Shown piece by piece: positions 54,297 to 61,073 of a stretch of DNA of 64,000 nucleotides; the first letter of the stretch is position 1, and the number at the start of each line of letters is the position of its first letter. The DNA lies in the IMG/VR virus record IMGVR_UViG_3300049491_000955, positions 18,082 through 82,081 of that record. One strand, 5' to 3'. Below the pieces are notes generated by a model, which worked only from the letters and a program-made list of their open reading frames with translations, was not told where the DNA came from and made no database searches. The position numbers were made by a program, and so were the translations under genes. The stretch comes from a virus.

Positions 54297-55037
54297 ATGC
54301 AAGTATCTACAGATCAGTTAGCCAGCGCTTTGTCCGCAGTTCAGAAACAGCAGGCGGAATTAATGGCTGCCTTCTCTCTACTAAATAAGAAGCTGGAGAG
54401 AAAAAACTACTTTATGCCCACTCAGTCTGTCAAGACACCAGAGGAAGAGTACAAGGAGCGAGTATTTGGCAACGTAGAACTAATGAGAGAAGCGATCGCC
54501 TCTGGGCAATGGGAAGCAATAGAATCCTTGACTTCTGAATGGACAAAGGAATTCAAGGCAGCAGTTGCATCCCACCTGACTAAAGCAGAGTTATCGCTAG
54601 TTCGCCAAATAAAAGCCGCATACAGTCAGTACTTGGAACCCGCTGCCCAAGCTTACACTAAAGCTATGGAGGATTACCAGGCTGCAATCGCTAAACTCTC
54701 CTTACCAAGCTTTACTCCCACTGAATACATCCCCGAACAAATTCCCCTTCCTTCCGCCGGGCTTGCATATCAAAAATTAGAAAATGGTCTATCTCTACCA
54801 GTCCCTGCCCATGTAACTGCTCCCGTAGTTGTAGAGAAGCCTGTTGAAAAACTTTCGGAAGCTGTGCCAGAGCAATCGACTAAACCTGCATTCAAAGGAT
54901 GGGGTAAACCTCAGGTCACTATTGGCAAAGAAGTAGTTGATCGTTTGTCTTCGCCAGAGCCTGAAGAAACTATTGCCGAAAAAGAAGCGCGAGCTTCTAT
55001 AGAGCAATGGCAACCTGCTTGGCTTAAGCAAGCTTGA
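54297..55037 (+). CDS. Hypothetical coiled-coil protein
   Basis: Start set at MQVSTDQLASALSAVQKQQAEL; the longer frame to 54192 overlaps the divergent promoter. An N-terminal coiled coil is followed by a helical domain (VELMREAIASGQWEAIESLTSEWTKEFKAAV) and a Pro/Glu-rich C-terminus ending EQWQPAWLKQA. No family is recognised. Possible partner for the replication proteins on the other strand. Confidence 0.55.
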   Translation: MQVSTDQLASALSAVQKQQAELMAAFSLLNKKLERKNYFMPTQSVKTPEEEYKERVFGNVELMREAIASGQWEAIESLTSEWTKEFKAAVASHLTKAELSLVRQIKAAYSQYLEPAAQAYTKAMEDYQAAIAKLSLPSFTPTEYIPEQIPLPSAGLAYQKLENGLSLPVPAHVTAPVVVEKPVEKLSEAVPEQSTKPAFKGWGKPQVTIGKEVVDRLSSPEPEETIAEKEARASIEQWQPAWLKQA

Positions 55038-55044
55038 AATCTTA

Positions 55045-55073
55045 TTGACAAACGTGTTTCTAATGGCTATACT
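55045..55073 (+). promoter_or_regulatory. Sigma70-like consensus promoter
   Basis: TTGACA and TATACT separated by 17 bp, shortly before the ATG at 55096. Confidence 0.75.
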
Positions 55074-55095
55074 ATAGAAAATAAAGGCAGAAAAA

Positions 55096-55287
55096 ATGCA
55101 AAAAGAACAAAGAATTGATTACGACGGAGCAACAATTGTTATTGAAAAATACGCTTCTGGCTACGCATACAGCGTCGATAGTGCATTTGTTAGCGATATG
55201 GCTGGAAGATTCAAAACTGCTGAAGAAGCGATAGAAGCAGCAAAAAAAATGGTTGAGGAATCTCTTGTTCAGATTGATCCAACTTAA
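55096..55287 (+). CDS. Small alpha/beta protein, 63 residues
   Basis: IDYDGATIVIEKYASGYAYSVD followed by KTAEEAIEAAKKMVEES: two strands and a helix, the layout seen in the proteins at 30894 and 21857. Own consensus promoter with TATACTATAG. Function unknown. Confidence 0.6.
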   Translation: MQKEQRIDYDGATIVIEKYASGYAYSVDSAFVSDMAGRFKTAEEAIEAAKKMVEESLVQIDPT

Positions 55288-55299
55288 TCTCTCTGTTTA

Positions 55300-55391
55300 C
55301 TGACTTTACACAGCCAAAATGATATACTAACAAAATAGCCCGCAGATAGTTCAAAGTATCTGCGGGCTTTGCACAAACCTAGCAACAGGAA
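55300..55391 (+). promoter_or_regulatory. Promoter and 5' hairpin leader of the KilA-N gene
   Basis: CTGACT (55300-55305), 17-bp spacer, TATACT (55323-55328). The transcript would start near the base of a 12-bp hairpin (AGCCCGCAGATA 55337-55348 / TATCTGCGGGCT 55357-55368), so the mRNA begins with a structured element. Copied at 56145-56290. Confidence 0.6.
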
Positions 55392-56141
55392 ATGTACATG
55401 TCCATTATCTTGCATAACTATCAAAATAGTCAAATTAATCAACTTGCTGAAGATACCTTGATCGCTGGAAAGTTGATTCCTAAAGGCTATGTCAATGCTA
55501 CGCAGATGTGTCAAGCAAATAAGAAGCGTTTGGACCACTACTTAGAGAACCAAAAAACTAAAGCCTTTCTGGAGGCGACTTCCACCGTTACCCGGATTTC
55601 CGGGGAGCGGCTAATTATACCAGTTATCGGTGGAAACGATAAGCAAATTCAAGGAACATGGTTTCATCCTAACGTTGCAAACAATTTAGCTCAGTGGATA
55701 TCACCCACTTTTGCGGCATGGTCTGCTGAAGTTTTAACTCGTGTTCTTCAAGGTGATTATCTAGCACTAACCGCAGAAGCTCAGCAAGCTGAAGCCAAAC
55801 TACAAGAAATTTGGGACAGACTACGTTTATCAGGTAAAGTAACTCGCAGAACTCTAACTGATTCCATTAAAGATTATTGTTTTCGTCACGACAAGTCCCT
55901 AAACTACCAAATATTTATTTATCCAAACGTCTCGGATTGTTTGAATGTTGCATTGTTTGGAAAGAAGGCTAAACAGTTGTGTGAAGAACGTCAGTGTGAT
56001 CGAGATTGCTTACGAGACACTCACGCGGAAGCTGATCTGAAAAATATAGATCACGTAGAAGCAAATGCTATGAAATTAATTGATAGACGAGATGTTGAAC
56101 CGTTGGAAGCCATGAGGCAAGCGATCGCACTTTATCTTTAA
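55392..56141 (+). CDS. KilA-N + shared C-module protein (family member 4)
   Basis: 249 residues. The N-terminal ~115 residues form a KilA-N domain (IPKGYVNATQMCQANKKRLDHYL, GTWFHPNVANNLAQWISPTFAAWSAEVL). The C-terminal part is the shared module (RRTLTDSIKDYCFRHDKSLNYQ, ALFGKKAKQLCEERQCDRDC, LRDTHAEADLKNID, EAMRQAIALYL). KilA-N proteins are DNA-binding phage regulators, often antirepressors. This member links the module family to known biology. Confidence 0.8.
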   Translation: MYMSIILHNYQNSQINQLAEDTLIAGKLIPKGYVNATQMCQANKKRLDHYLENQKTKAFLEATSTVTRISGERLIIPVIGGNDKQIQGTWFHPNVANNLAQWISPTFAAWSAEVLTRVLQGDYLALTAEAQQAEAKLQEIWDRLRLSGKVTRRTLTDSIKDYCFRHDKSLNYQIFIYPNVSDCLNVALFGKKAKQLCEERQCDRDCLRDTHAEADLKNIDHVEANAMKLIDRRDVEPLEAMRQAIALYL

Positions 56142-56144
56142 TCT

Positions 56145-56309
56145 CTCTGTCTACTGATTCTACACAGCCAATTTACACAGCGAAAATGATATACTAACAA
56201 AATAGCTCGCAGATAGTTCAAAGTATCTGCGGGCTTTGCACAAGCCTAGCAACAGGAAATGTACATGTCCATTATCTTGCATAACTATCAATTATTGACA
56301 AACATGTAG
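56145..56309 (+). pseudogene. Decayed duplicate of the KilA-N gene start
   Basis: Promoter, hairpin and first eleven codons (MYMSIILHNYQ) of the preceding gene are repeated nearly exactly, then the frame ends after five more codons (stop at 56307-56309) at the TTGACA promoter of the next gene. It looks like a duplication cut short by deletion. Confidence 0.7.
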
Positions 56310-56323
56310 CTACTAGATATACT
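56295..56323 (+). promoter_or_regulatory. Sigma70-like consensus promoter
   Basis: TTGACA (56295-56300), 17-bp spacer, TATACT (56318-56323); similar to the promoter at 55045. Confidence 0.7.
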
Positions 56324-56357
56324 GTAGAAATCAACAAAAATAATTTGTTTTATTTTT

Positions 56358-57299
56358 ATGACAGAATTACTTGACCTTTATCGTTTCTTTGTTCATCATC
56401 GCCAACAAACTTTAATTGCTAAGCTAAGCAATCCTTTTCATGTTAGTAACTTGCTCTTACACAATAAATTCACGAATGTTCAAAGAATCTTTGATAGGGT
56501 TAGTCAGTATGAGCTTAAAAATGTTTTGTATACAGGTGATCAAACTCCAGTTGAAGTGTTAAAGCGCATTTTTTTGTTTAATCAATTTAAAACCTCAGTG
56601 TTTTGGGAAAGCTATTCTTCCTATAAAGAAGACATGTATCTAAATAGTTTTTCTTTTGAAGACTTTAACAATTATTTCTTAAAGTCTTCTGGTTCTTCTA
56701 AGATGTTTACAAACGCCTATGTTGTTCCTGGAAAGTCAGGAGAGAGCAAAGGACAGACTATACACAATAGATGTTTGCAACTTAATGCGTATGAAGAAAC
56801 TTTGCAAAAAGCTGTTAATTTACAAAGAATTGATTTGCTTTTTGATACGCTTAAAATTCTTCCTGGCATTGGAGATTTTCTGGCTTCTCAAGTATGTTTT
56901 GATTTTCTTTGGCATAGTTCAACTAAAGATTGGAAGCCATTATATGTTTTAGGCACAGGCGCAATCAGAGGAGCAACAAAGTTAAGCTTAATACAAGCCG
57001 CTAAGCCAAATAAATTTGATTGCATGGCTGCTTTAAACCAAGCTTTTGAGTATGTAATAGAAGATTATCCTTTTTTGTCTGCTAACGGAGTTAAAATTTA
57101 TCCCAACATTGCAGACATTCAAAATACGTTCTGTGAATCCGACAAGTTTCTAAGGCTAGTTCGTCCCGACTTAAAGACAAGCAATACTGCTCCTACTCGC
57201 ATCAAAAACGTTTACAAGCCTAAAGAAGCCATTGATTACTGCGTTCCCGGACACTGGGTCAACAGTGCATCAACTCTTGTTCCGATTGACCAAACTTAA
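56358..57299 (+). CDS. Thymine hypermodification-family protein (HMUDK-helical/aGPT-Pplase-like)
   Basis: 313 residues. The N-terminal NPFHVSNLLLHNKFTNVQRIFDRVSQYELKN and VLKRIFLFNQFKTSVFWESYSS resemble the signatures (x-T-N-x-x-R-x-x-D-R-x-S-x-Y ... hFxxFN) of the 5-hmdU DNA kinase helical domain and alpha-glutamyl/putrescinyl thymine pyrophosphorylase families. A helix-hairpin-helix-like LPGIGDFLASQVCFDFLW lies at about 169-187. Those proteins belong to thymine-hypermodification pathways in phages. With dcd and thyX nearby, the phage may carry altered thymine, or this may be a solo DNA-binding relative. No catalytic residues can be confirmed. Confidence 0.6.
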   Translation: MTELLDLYRFFVHHRQQTLIAKLSNPFHVSNLLLHNKFTNVQRIFDRVSQYELKNVLYTGDQTPVEVLKRIFLFNQFKTSVFWESYSSYKEDMYLNSFSFEDFNNYFLKSSGSSKMFTNAYVVPGKSGESKGQTIHNRCLQLNAYEETLQKAVNLQRIDLLFDTLKILPGIGDFLASQVCFDFLWHSSTKDWKPLYVLGTGAIRGATKLSLIQAAKPNKFDCMAALNQAFEYVIEDYPFLSANGVKIYPNIADIQNTFCESDKFLRLVRPDLKTSNTAPTRIKNVYKPKEAIDYCVPGHWVNSASTLVPIDQT

Positions 57300-57376
57300 T
57301 CTCTCCGTATCTCTCTCTAATCTCTCGCTCAAAAGTAGTTCAAAACATAATTCCTGATAAGCGTCAGTTTTCAACC

Positions 57377-57405
57377 AAGCCAGCCAATATTGGCTGGCTT
57401 TTTTT
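57377..57405 (+). terminator. Rho-independent terminator
   Basis: Perfect palindrome AAGCCAGCCAAT/ATTGGCTGGCTT followed by T7. Confidence 0.85.
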
Positions 57406-57427
57406 CCTCTCAATCAATTAAAAAACA

Positions 57428-58114
57428 ATGCCAGCCACTAAAACAAAAGCTAAACTTAAGCAATTCGACTTATCTCAGATATCTGCCGATGCGATCGCGG
57501 GATACTGGTGGGAAATCACCGATGGATCCGATAAAGGTAAATTCCTCTTTAACGACCTTCTTGGATCTATCCGACGAGGCTACGTAGATGAAACGGGAGA
57601 AGTCTTCCGGTACTACTATGTATCCAGTAAAATTATAATTAGCTATGAACAGATCATGTTGTTACCAAGCAAGATGATTACTCATGTCAGTTTGGCAAAT
57701 CCTCACACATTAATTTTCGATGGCACTCTGACGCCCTACAAAGAGCCTGATAAGTCCTCTGTATGGAATGGGTGTAGTGAAGAACGAAGAGAAAAATTAT
57801 TTAACTCTTTAGTTATGTTGGAAGATAACTTACCCTTAGCAACTTACTGGTTGGAGTGCATGATTGCAGAGGATTATATTTTTGCTATTAGAGCTTGGAG
57901 TCAAATGTCTTTAGCTGTTAGACACAAAATTATTTTAGATTGTCAAGAGAATCCCAACAATAGAATCAATAGCGTTGATAAGGTTGACAAGTTCTATCAG
58001 ATTTTTCTAAGAACTTTTCACCTTTTTCTCCCCAAAGTGTTGCCAATAGAAGTGGAAACAGGTATGCAAATGGAAGCGCAAAAAGAGATGCTATTGGAAA
58101 GATTAGCGGCGTGA
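57428..58114 (+). CDS. Hypothetical protein, 228 residues
   Basis: N-terminal beta-rich section (GYWWEITDGSDKGKFLFNDLLGSIRRGYVDETGEVFRYYYVSSKI), then a helical half (ERREKLFNSLVMLEDNLPLATYW, VRHKIILDCQENP, VDKFYQIFLRTFHLFLP). Lies between two terminators, so it is probably monocistronic. No family is recognised. Confidence 0.55.
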   Translation: MPATKTKAKLKQFDLSQISADAIAGYWWEITDGSDKGKFLFNDLLGSIRRGYVDETGEVFRYYYVSSKIIISYEQIMLLPSKMITHVSLANPHTLIFDGTLTPYKEPDKSSVWNGCSEERREKLFNSLVMLEDNLPLATYWLECMIAEDYIFAIRAWSQMSLAVRHKIILDCQENPNNRINSVDKVDKFYQIFLRTFHLFLPKVLPIEVETGMQMEAQKEMLLERLAA

Positions 58115-58148
58115 CAACCCCCTGGGTTAAATCGAAAAATCAACATCA

Positions 58149-58178
58149 AAAAGCCAGAGCGATTGCTCTGGCTTTTTG
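58149..58178 (+). terminator. Rho-independent terminator
   Basis: AAAAAGCCAGAGC/GCTCTGGCTTTTT with a 4-base loop and T5. Confidence 0.85.
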
Positions 58179-58200
58179 TGTACAAGCTCGTACACAAAAA
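58173..58200 (+). promoter_or_regulatory. Inverted-repeat operator before the regulator gene
   Basis: TTTTTGTGTAC (58173-58183) and GTACACAAAAA (58190-58200) are perfect inverted copies, overlapping the terminator tail and just upstream of a TACAAT -10-like box (about 58215). A likely site for the next gene's product. Confidence 0.5.
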
Positions 58201-58265
58201 GTGTATTATCAAGTACAATAAAGAAAGGGACAAAACTTCTAACTCTCTTGTCTCTCTTTTTTTTA

Positions 58266-59039
58266 ATGTTAACTCAAATCAAGCCTCAAATTATTGATGG
58301 CGTAGAATTTTACGTTTCTTTAGATGGAAAATCTTCAGGAATGTCTCAAAGAGGATTGTGTAGATTTGGAAGCATTCCTCGTACTAGTTTATACACAATT
58401 ATAACAAATCCTACGGCTCCGTTTTGGGCTTCTAAATGGGCAAAAGGTATAGCTAGTAGCGATTTGGATTGGCTCCAAGATTCGGGCAACGCTCAAGTCA
58501 TATCCAGCAAAGCTTGTTCTGCTTTAGTTGGTTACTTTGGCTTTGAAAAAGGAAATCTTTTAGCAGAAGAAGCTTATCATAGATTTGCAGCAGCCGGAAT
58601 GCACGCATTTATTCTTGTAGCAACAGGCTTTAAAGCGGTCAATCCAGTTGATTCTTTAACTGGTTTTGAAGCGGTTAAACAACTTGCTAGGCTTTATTTA
58701 AACATTGATGAAAATGTAAAAAATAAACCTGGCTTAGCTTCTATTTTGGAAGAATACAGCAACACTAATTATTCGGGACTTCCTGCTGAAAAGATTCTTT
58801 TGAAAGATTATTTACTTTCTAAAAAAGTTGTTCTTGATCGTTCCGAGATGATTAGAGTAAGTGGTGTTGTGGCGGCAACTTACAAAGCGCACAGACATGA
58901 ACTACCTGAATTTAGTAACGTAAGTTATCGGACTGTAAGTGGCAAACGAGCACATCGAAGAAATTATGTTTATGGTATGGAGGATTATCCAATAATAGAT
59001 TCGGCTTTAGTCGCTCTTAATATCAAGTCAGTAGATTGA
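58266..59039 (+). CDS. Probable regulatory protein with HTH-like N-terminus
   Basis: Start set at MLTQIKPQIIDGVEFYVSLDGKSSG; the longer frame begins before the promoter. 257 residues. The N-terminal GVEFYVSLDGKSSGMSQRGLCRFGSIPRTSLYTII resembles the DNA-binding start of cyanobacterial phage antirepressor-type proteins. The middle is helical (SALVGYFGFEKGNLLAEEAYHRFAAAG), and the C-terminus ends EDYPIIDSALVALNIKSVD. Function is inferred from its resemblance and operator. Confidence 0.6.
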   Translation: MLTQIKPQIIDGVEFYVSLDGKSSGMSQRGLCRFGSIPRTSLYTIITNPTAPFWASKWAKGIASSDLDWLQDSGNAQVISSKACSALVGYFGFEKGNLLAEEAYHRFAAAGMHAFILVATGFKAVNPVDSLTGFEAVKQLARLYLNIDENVKNKPGLASILEEYSNTNYSGLPAEKILLKDYLLSKKVVLDRSEMIRVSGVVAATYKAHRHELPEFSNVSYRTVSGKRAHRRNYVYGMEDYPIIDSALVALNIKSVD

Positions 59040-59060
59040 TGGATTGATTTATTGTTTCTA

Positions 59061-59095
59061 AAAAGCCAGGCGATAACACTTCGCCTGGCTTTTTG
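59061..59095 (+). terminator. Rho-independent terminator
   Basis: AAAAGCCAGGCG/CGCCTGGCTTTTT with loop ATAACACTT. Confidence 0.85.
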
Positions 59096-59247
59096 ATGTT
59101 TGCGTATCAATAAACTAAAAAAGTTTTTTTAGCGCAATTTCAAGAATTGGAAACTCACAGTTTCTGTAAGCATTAAGCTTAATTGTCTTATATCCTTTTT
59201 TATTCAGAGTTAGTACTGTTGTTGGATCTTGTCCGGTCATGGTACGG

Positions 59248-59349
59248 TATAATTATTAGATGCCGCAAGAGTAGCGCTAACTACTCTGTTAACAACGACA
59301 CATCTCCCTTGAAGAAGGAGATTAACCACAATCTAAGAGCAATTAGACA
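59248..59349 (+). promoter_or_regulatory. Promoter and structured leader, member 5
   Basis: TATAAT (59248-59253). The transcript would contain a hairpin AGAGTAG/CTACTCT (59268-59287) and a second hairpin ATCTCC/GGAGAT (about 59302-59322), then the ATG. It may be a divergent form of the leaders at 46.6 and 47.5 kb. The preceding ~150 bp hold no gene. Confidence 0.45.
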
Positions 59350-60099
59350 ATGGCTAACAGCATTATAACAGCTACCGTCGCCTTGGTTCCAGTTGGGCAT
59401 TTAACCATAGAAGGTTTGATGGATGAAGAAGGGAAATATTACGTTGCAGTAACGCAATTTAATCAACTGATAAGTTTCAGTGCATCCAATAACACTATAT
59501 CAAGGGACTTGAAACGTCTACTAGGAGAGAGTTTTAGTCCATCCAAGGCTAAAACTAATCTATATAAACAGCTTATCAATGTTTTCAGTATTGAACAGTT
59601 TGAGCTTGCTTTGACAAAATTAGATAGACTTGGCAATCAAAAAGCACAAGAGTTTAGAGATCAACTGGTTGGATTGTCTTTGCATCAATTATTTTCAGAT
59701 GCATTTAGTGTCAAATTTGAAAAAGAAGAACGTCAAGGATGGATCAAAAAACGCCAAGAAAATATAGATTCTTTTTGGTTAATTGGGGAAGCAACGGAAT
59801 TATACAAAAGCAGACATTCTGAATTATCTCAAAATACTCTGAAATTCATGTATCCTAATTACCAAGACGCGATTAATCGTGGTTTGTTTGGAAAAACTGC
59901 CAAGCAAATTAGAGAAATTCTTGGATTGTCCGACAAGAATAAATTGAATCGTGACCATTACGGAAAGAAAGCACTTGTTAATATTGAATCGATACAACGT
60001 TTAGCGGCACAATTAATCAATCAAGACAAATTGCCGTTAGATGCGGTTAAGCAGGCGTTAAGCTTGTACAGCTACCCGGTGATTGACTTTCTAGACTAG
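59350..60099 (+). CDS. Diverged shared C-module protein (family member 5)
   Basis: 249 residues. N-module ATVALVPVGHLTIEGLMDEEGKYYVAVTQ, helical middle, then a diverged C-module (ATELYKSRHSELSQNTLKFMYPN, GLFGKTAKQIREILGL, LNRDHYGKKALVNIESIQRLAAQLI). The key points G-K-x-A-K-Q, NY/N-R-D-H and the helix preceding the C-terminus remain, but the DTH motif became DHY. It shows how far the family can drift. Own promoter, leader and terminator. Confidence 0.7.
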   Translation: MANSIITATVALVPVGHLTIEGLMDEEGKYYVAVTQFNQLISFSASNNTISRDLKRLLGESFSPSKAKTNLYKQLINVFSIEQFELALTKLDRLGNQKAQEFRDQLVGLSLHQLFSDAFSVKFEKEERQGWIKKRQENIDSFWLIGEATELYKSRHSELSQNTLKFMYPNYQDAINRGLFGKTAKQIREILGLSDKNKLNRDHYGKKALVNIESIQRLAAQLINQDKLPLDAVKQALSLYSYPVIDFLD

Positions 60100-60114
60100 T
60101 ATTGACTTCCAAGT

Positions 60115-60142
60115 AAAAGCCAGGAGATCGCCTGGCTTTTTT
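60115..60142. terminator. Bidirectional terminator
   Basis: AAAAGCCAGG/CCTGGCTTTT with T6, between convergent genes. Confidence 0.8.
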
Positions 60143-60146
60143 GTAT

Positions 60147-60353
60147 CTACTGATTGTCAAATTGATAGCTAGCTTCCCAGCCGTTCATGAAACCAATTCT
60201 TAAGAATGTAATCAGAGTGGTTTGAGTATTAAAAGGCAATTCATTCCAAGGCAGCATCTCAGGTTGTGCGTCAGTTTCAAGAGACTTTTTTCGACAAGCT
60301 TCATAAGCTTTTTCAGTCAAATCTTCAAAGAATAATTCTTCGACATCTTCCAT
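60147..60353 (-). CDS. Small acidic hypothetical protein, 68 residues
   Basis: Start set at MEDVEELFFEDLTEKAYEAC. It ends LRIGFMNGWEASYQFDNQ. Located directly after the fibre gene (5-nt gap), so in the J operon. It could be a small tail-fibre helper, but no evidence supports that beyond position. Confidence 0.55.
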   Translation of the reverse strand: MEDVEELFFEDLTEKAYEACRKKSLETDAQPEMLPWNELPFNTQTTLITFLRIGFMNGWEASYQFDNQ

Positions 60354-60358
60354 ATTTA

Positions 60359-61069
60359 CTAAGCCAAAAACAAGCAATATAATTTTCTGTTAGTAACTGT
60401 CATAGCGTAGCTCGATCCAGCCGAGGCTAACCCGTCTAATTTGATATTGTAGTTGCCAGTAAAACTTCCTGAATGTATTACTGTTCCATCAAAGTTTCCA
60501 TCGGCGATTGAAGAGGGAATCCCTTGGCTTTTTGTTAGTAGATCTATTGCGCCAGTTTCGTCTCTTATCCATCCAACAACTGTTGTAGGCGTTGTTCCTG
60601 TATTGCAATTAAAGTTTGCAGATATGACTGCAATTCTATATACGTTCGTTCCTAAGGCAGCCGTAAAGCTTGCCTGGGTTCTTCGGACGTTATCTGTTTG
60701 TAAAGTGCCATTAGATGGAAAATCAACGTATAAGGCTAAACCATTTTTAACGAAAGCAGTAGTCGCCAGGCGTGTACTATTGTTTGAGTTTCCTTGAGTA
60801 GCAGCAGTGGGGTTTCCCGTTAAGACTGTATCGTTTAAAAGCCCTAAGTTAGTTTGATTTAATTTTCCTACAGTCATCCAGGCAGTGTTACCTGTATTCC
60901 TTTGTTTTAAAAGAAGGTTGGTCGTGTCTGCCCAAAGTTGGTTGGGATAAATAACTAAAGGCTCAACAGTTCCTGAGCTTACACTTCCAAGTGATTGCAA
61001 AGCATTGTTTATATCTGCTCTTGTTGCCGGAAATGTTTGGTTATCAATAATTAAATCGTGTTGTGGCAT
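60359..61069 (-). CDS. Tail fibre protein downstream of J
   Basis: Start set at MPQHDLIIDNQTFPATRADINNAL, 4 nt after the J stop. The segment LTGNPTAATQGNSNNSTRLATTAFVKN is the tail-fibre repeat motif (G-x-P-T-A ... ATTAFV). The C-terminal half is beta-rich. 236 residues. It is probably the tail side or tip fibre attached to J. Confidence 0.75.
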   Translation of the reverse strand: MPQHDLIIDNQTFPATRADINNALQSLGSVSSGTVEPLVIYPNQLWADTTNLLLKQRNTGNTAWMTVGKLNQTNLGLLNDTVLTGNPTAATQGNSNNSTRLATTAFVKNGLALYVDFPSNGTLQTDNVRRTQASFTAALGTNVYRIAVISANFNCNTGTTPTTVVGWIRDETGAIDLLTKSQGIPSSIADGNFDGTVIHSGSFTGNYNIKLDGLASAGSSYAMTVTNRKLYCLFLA

Positions 61070-61073
61070 GATA

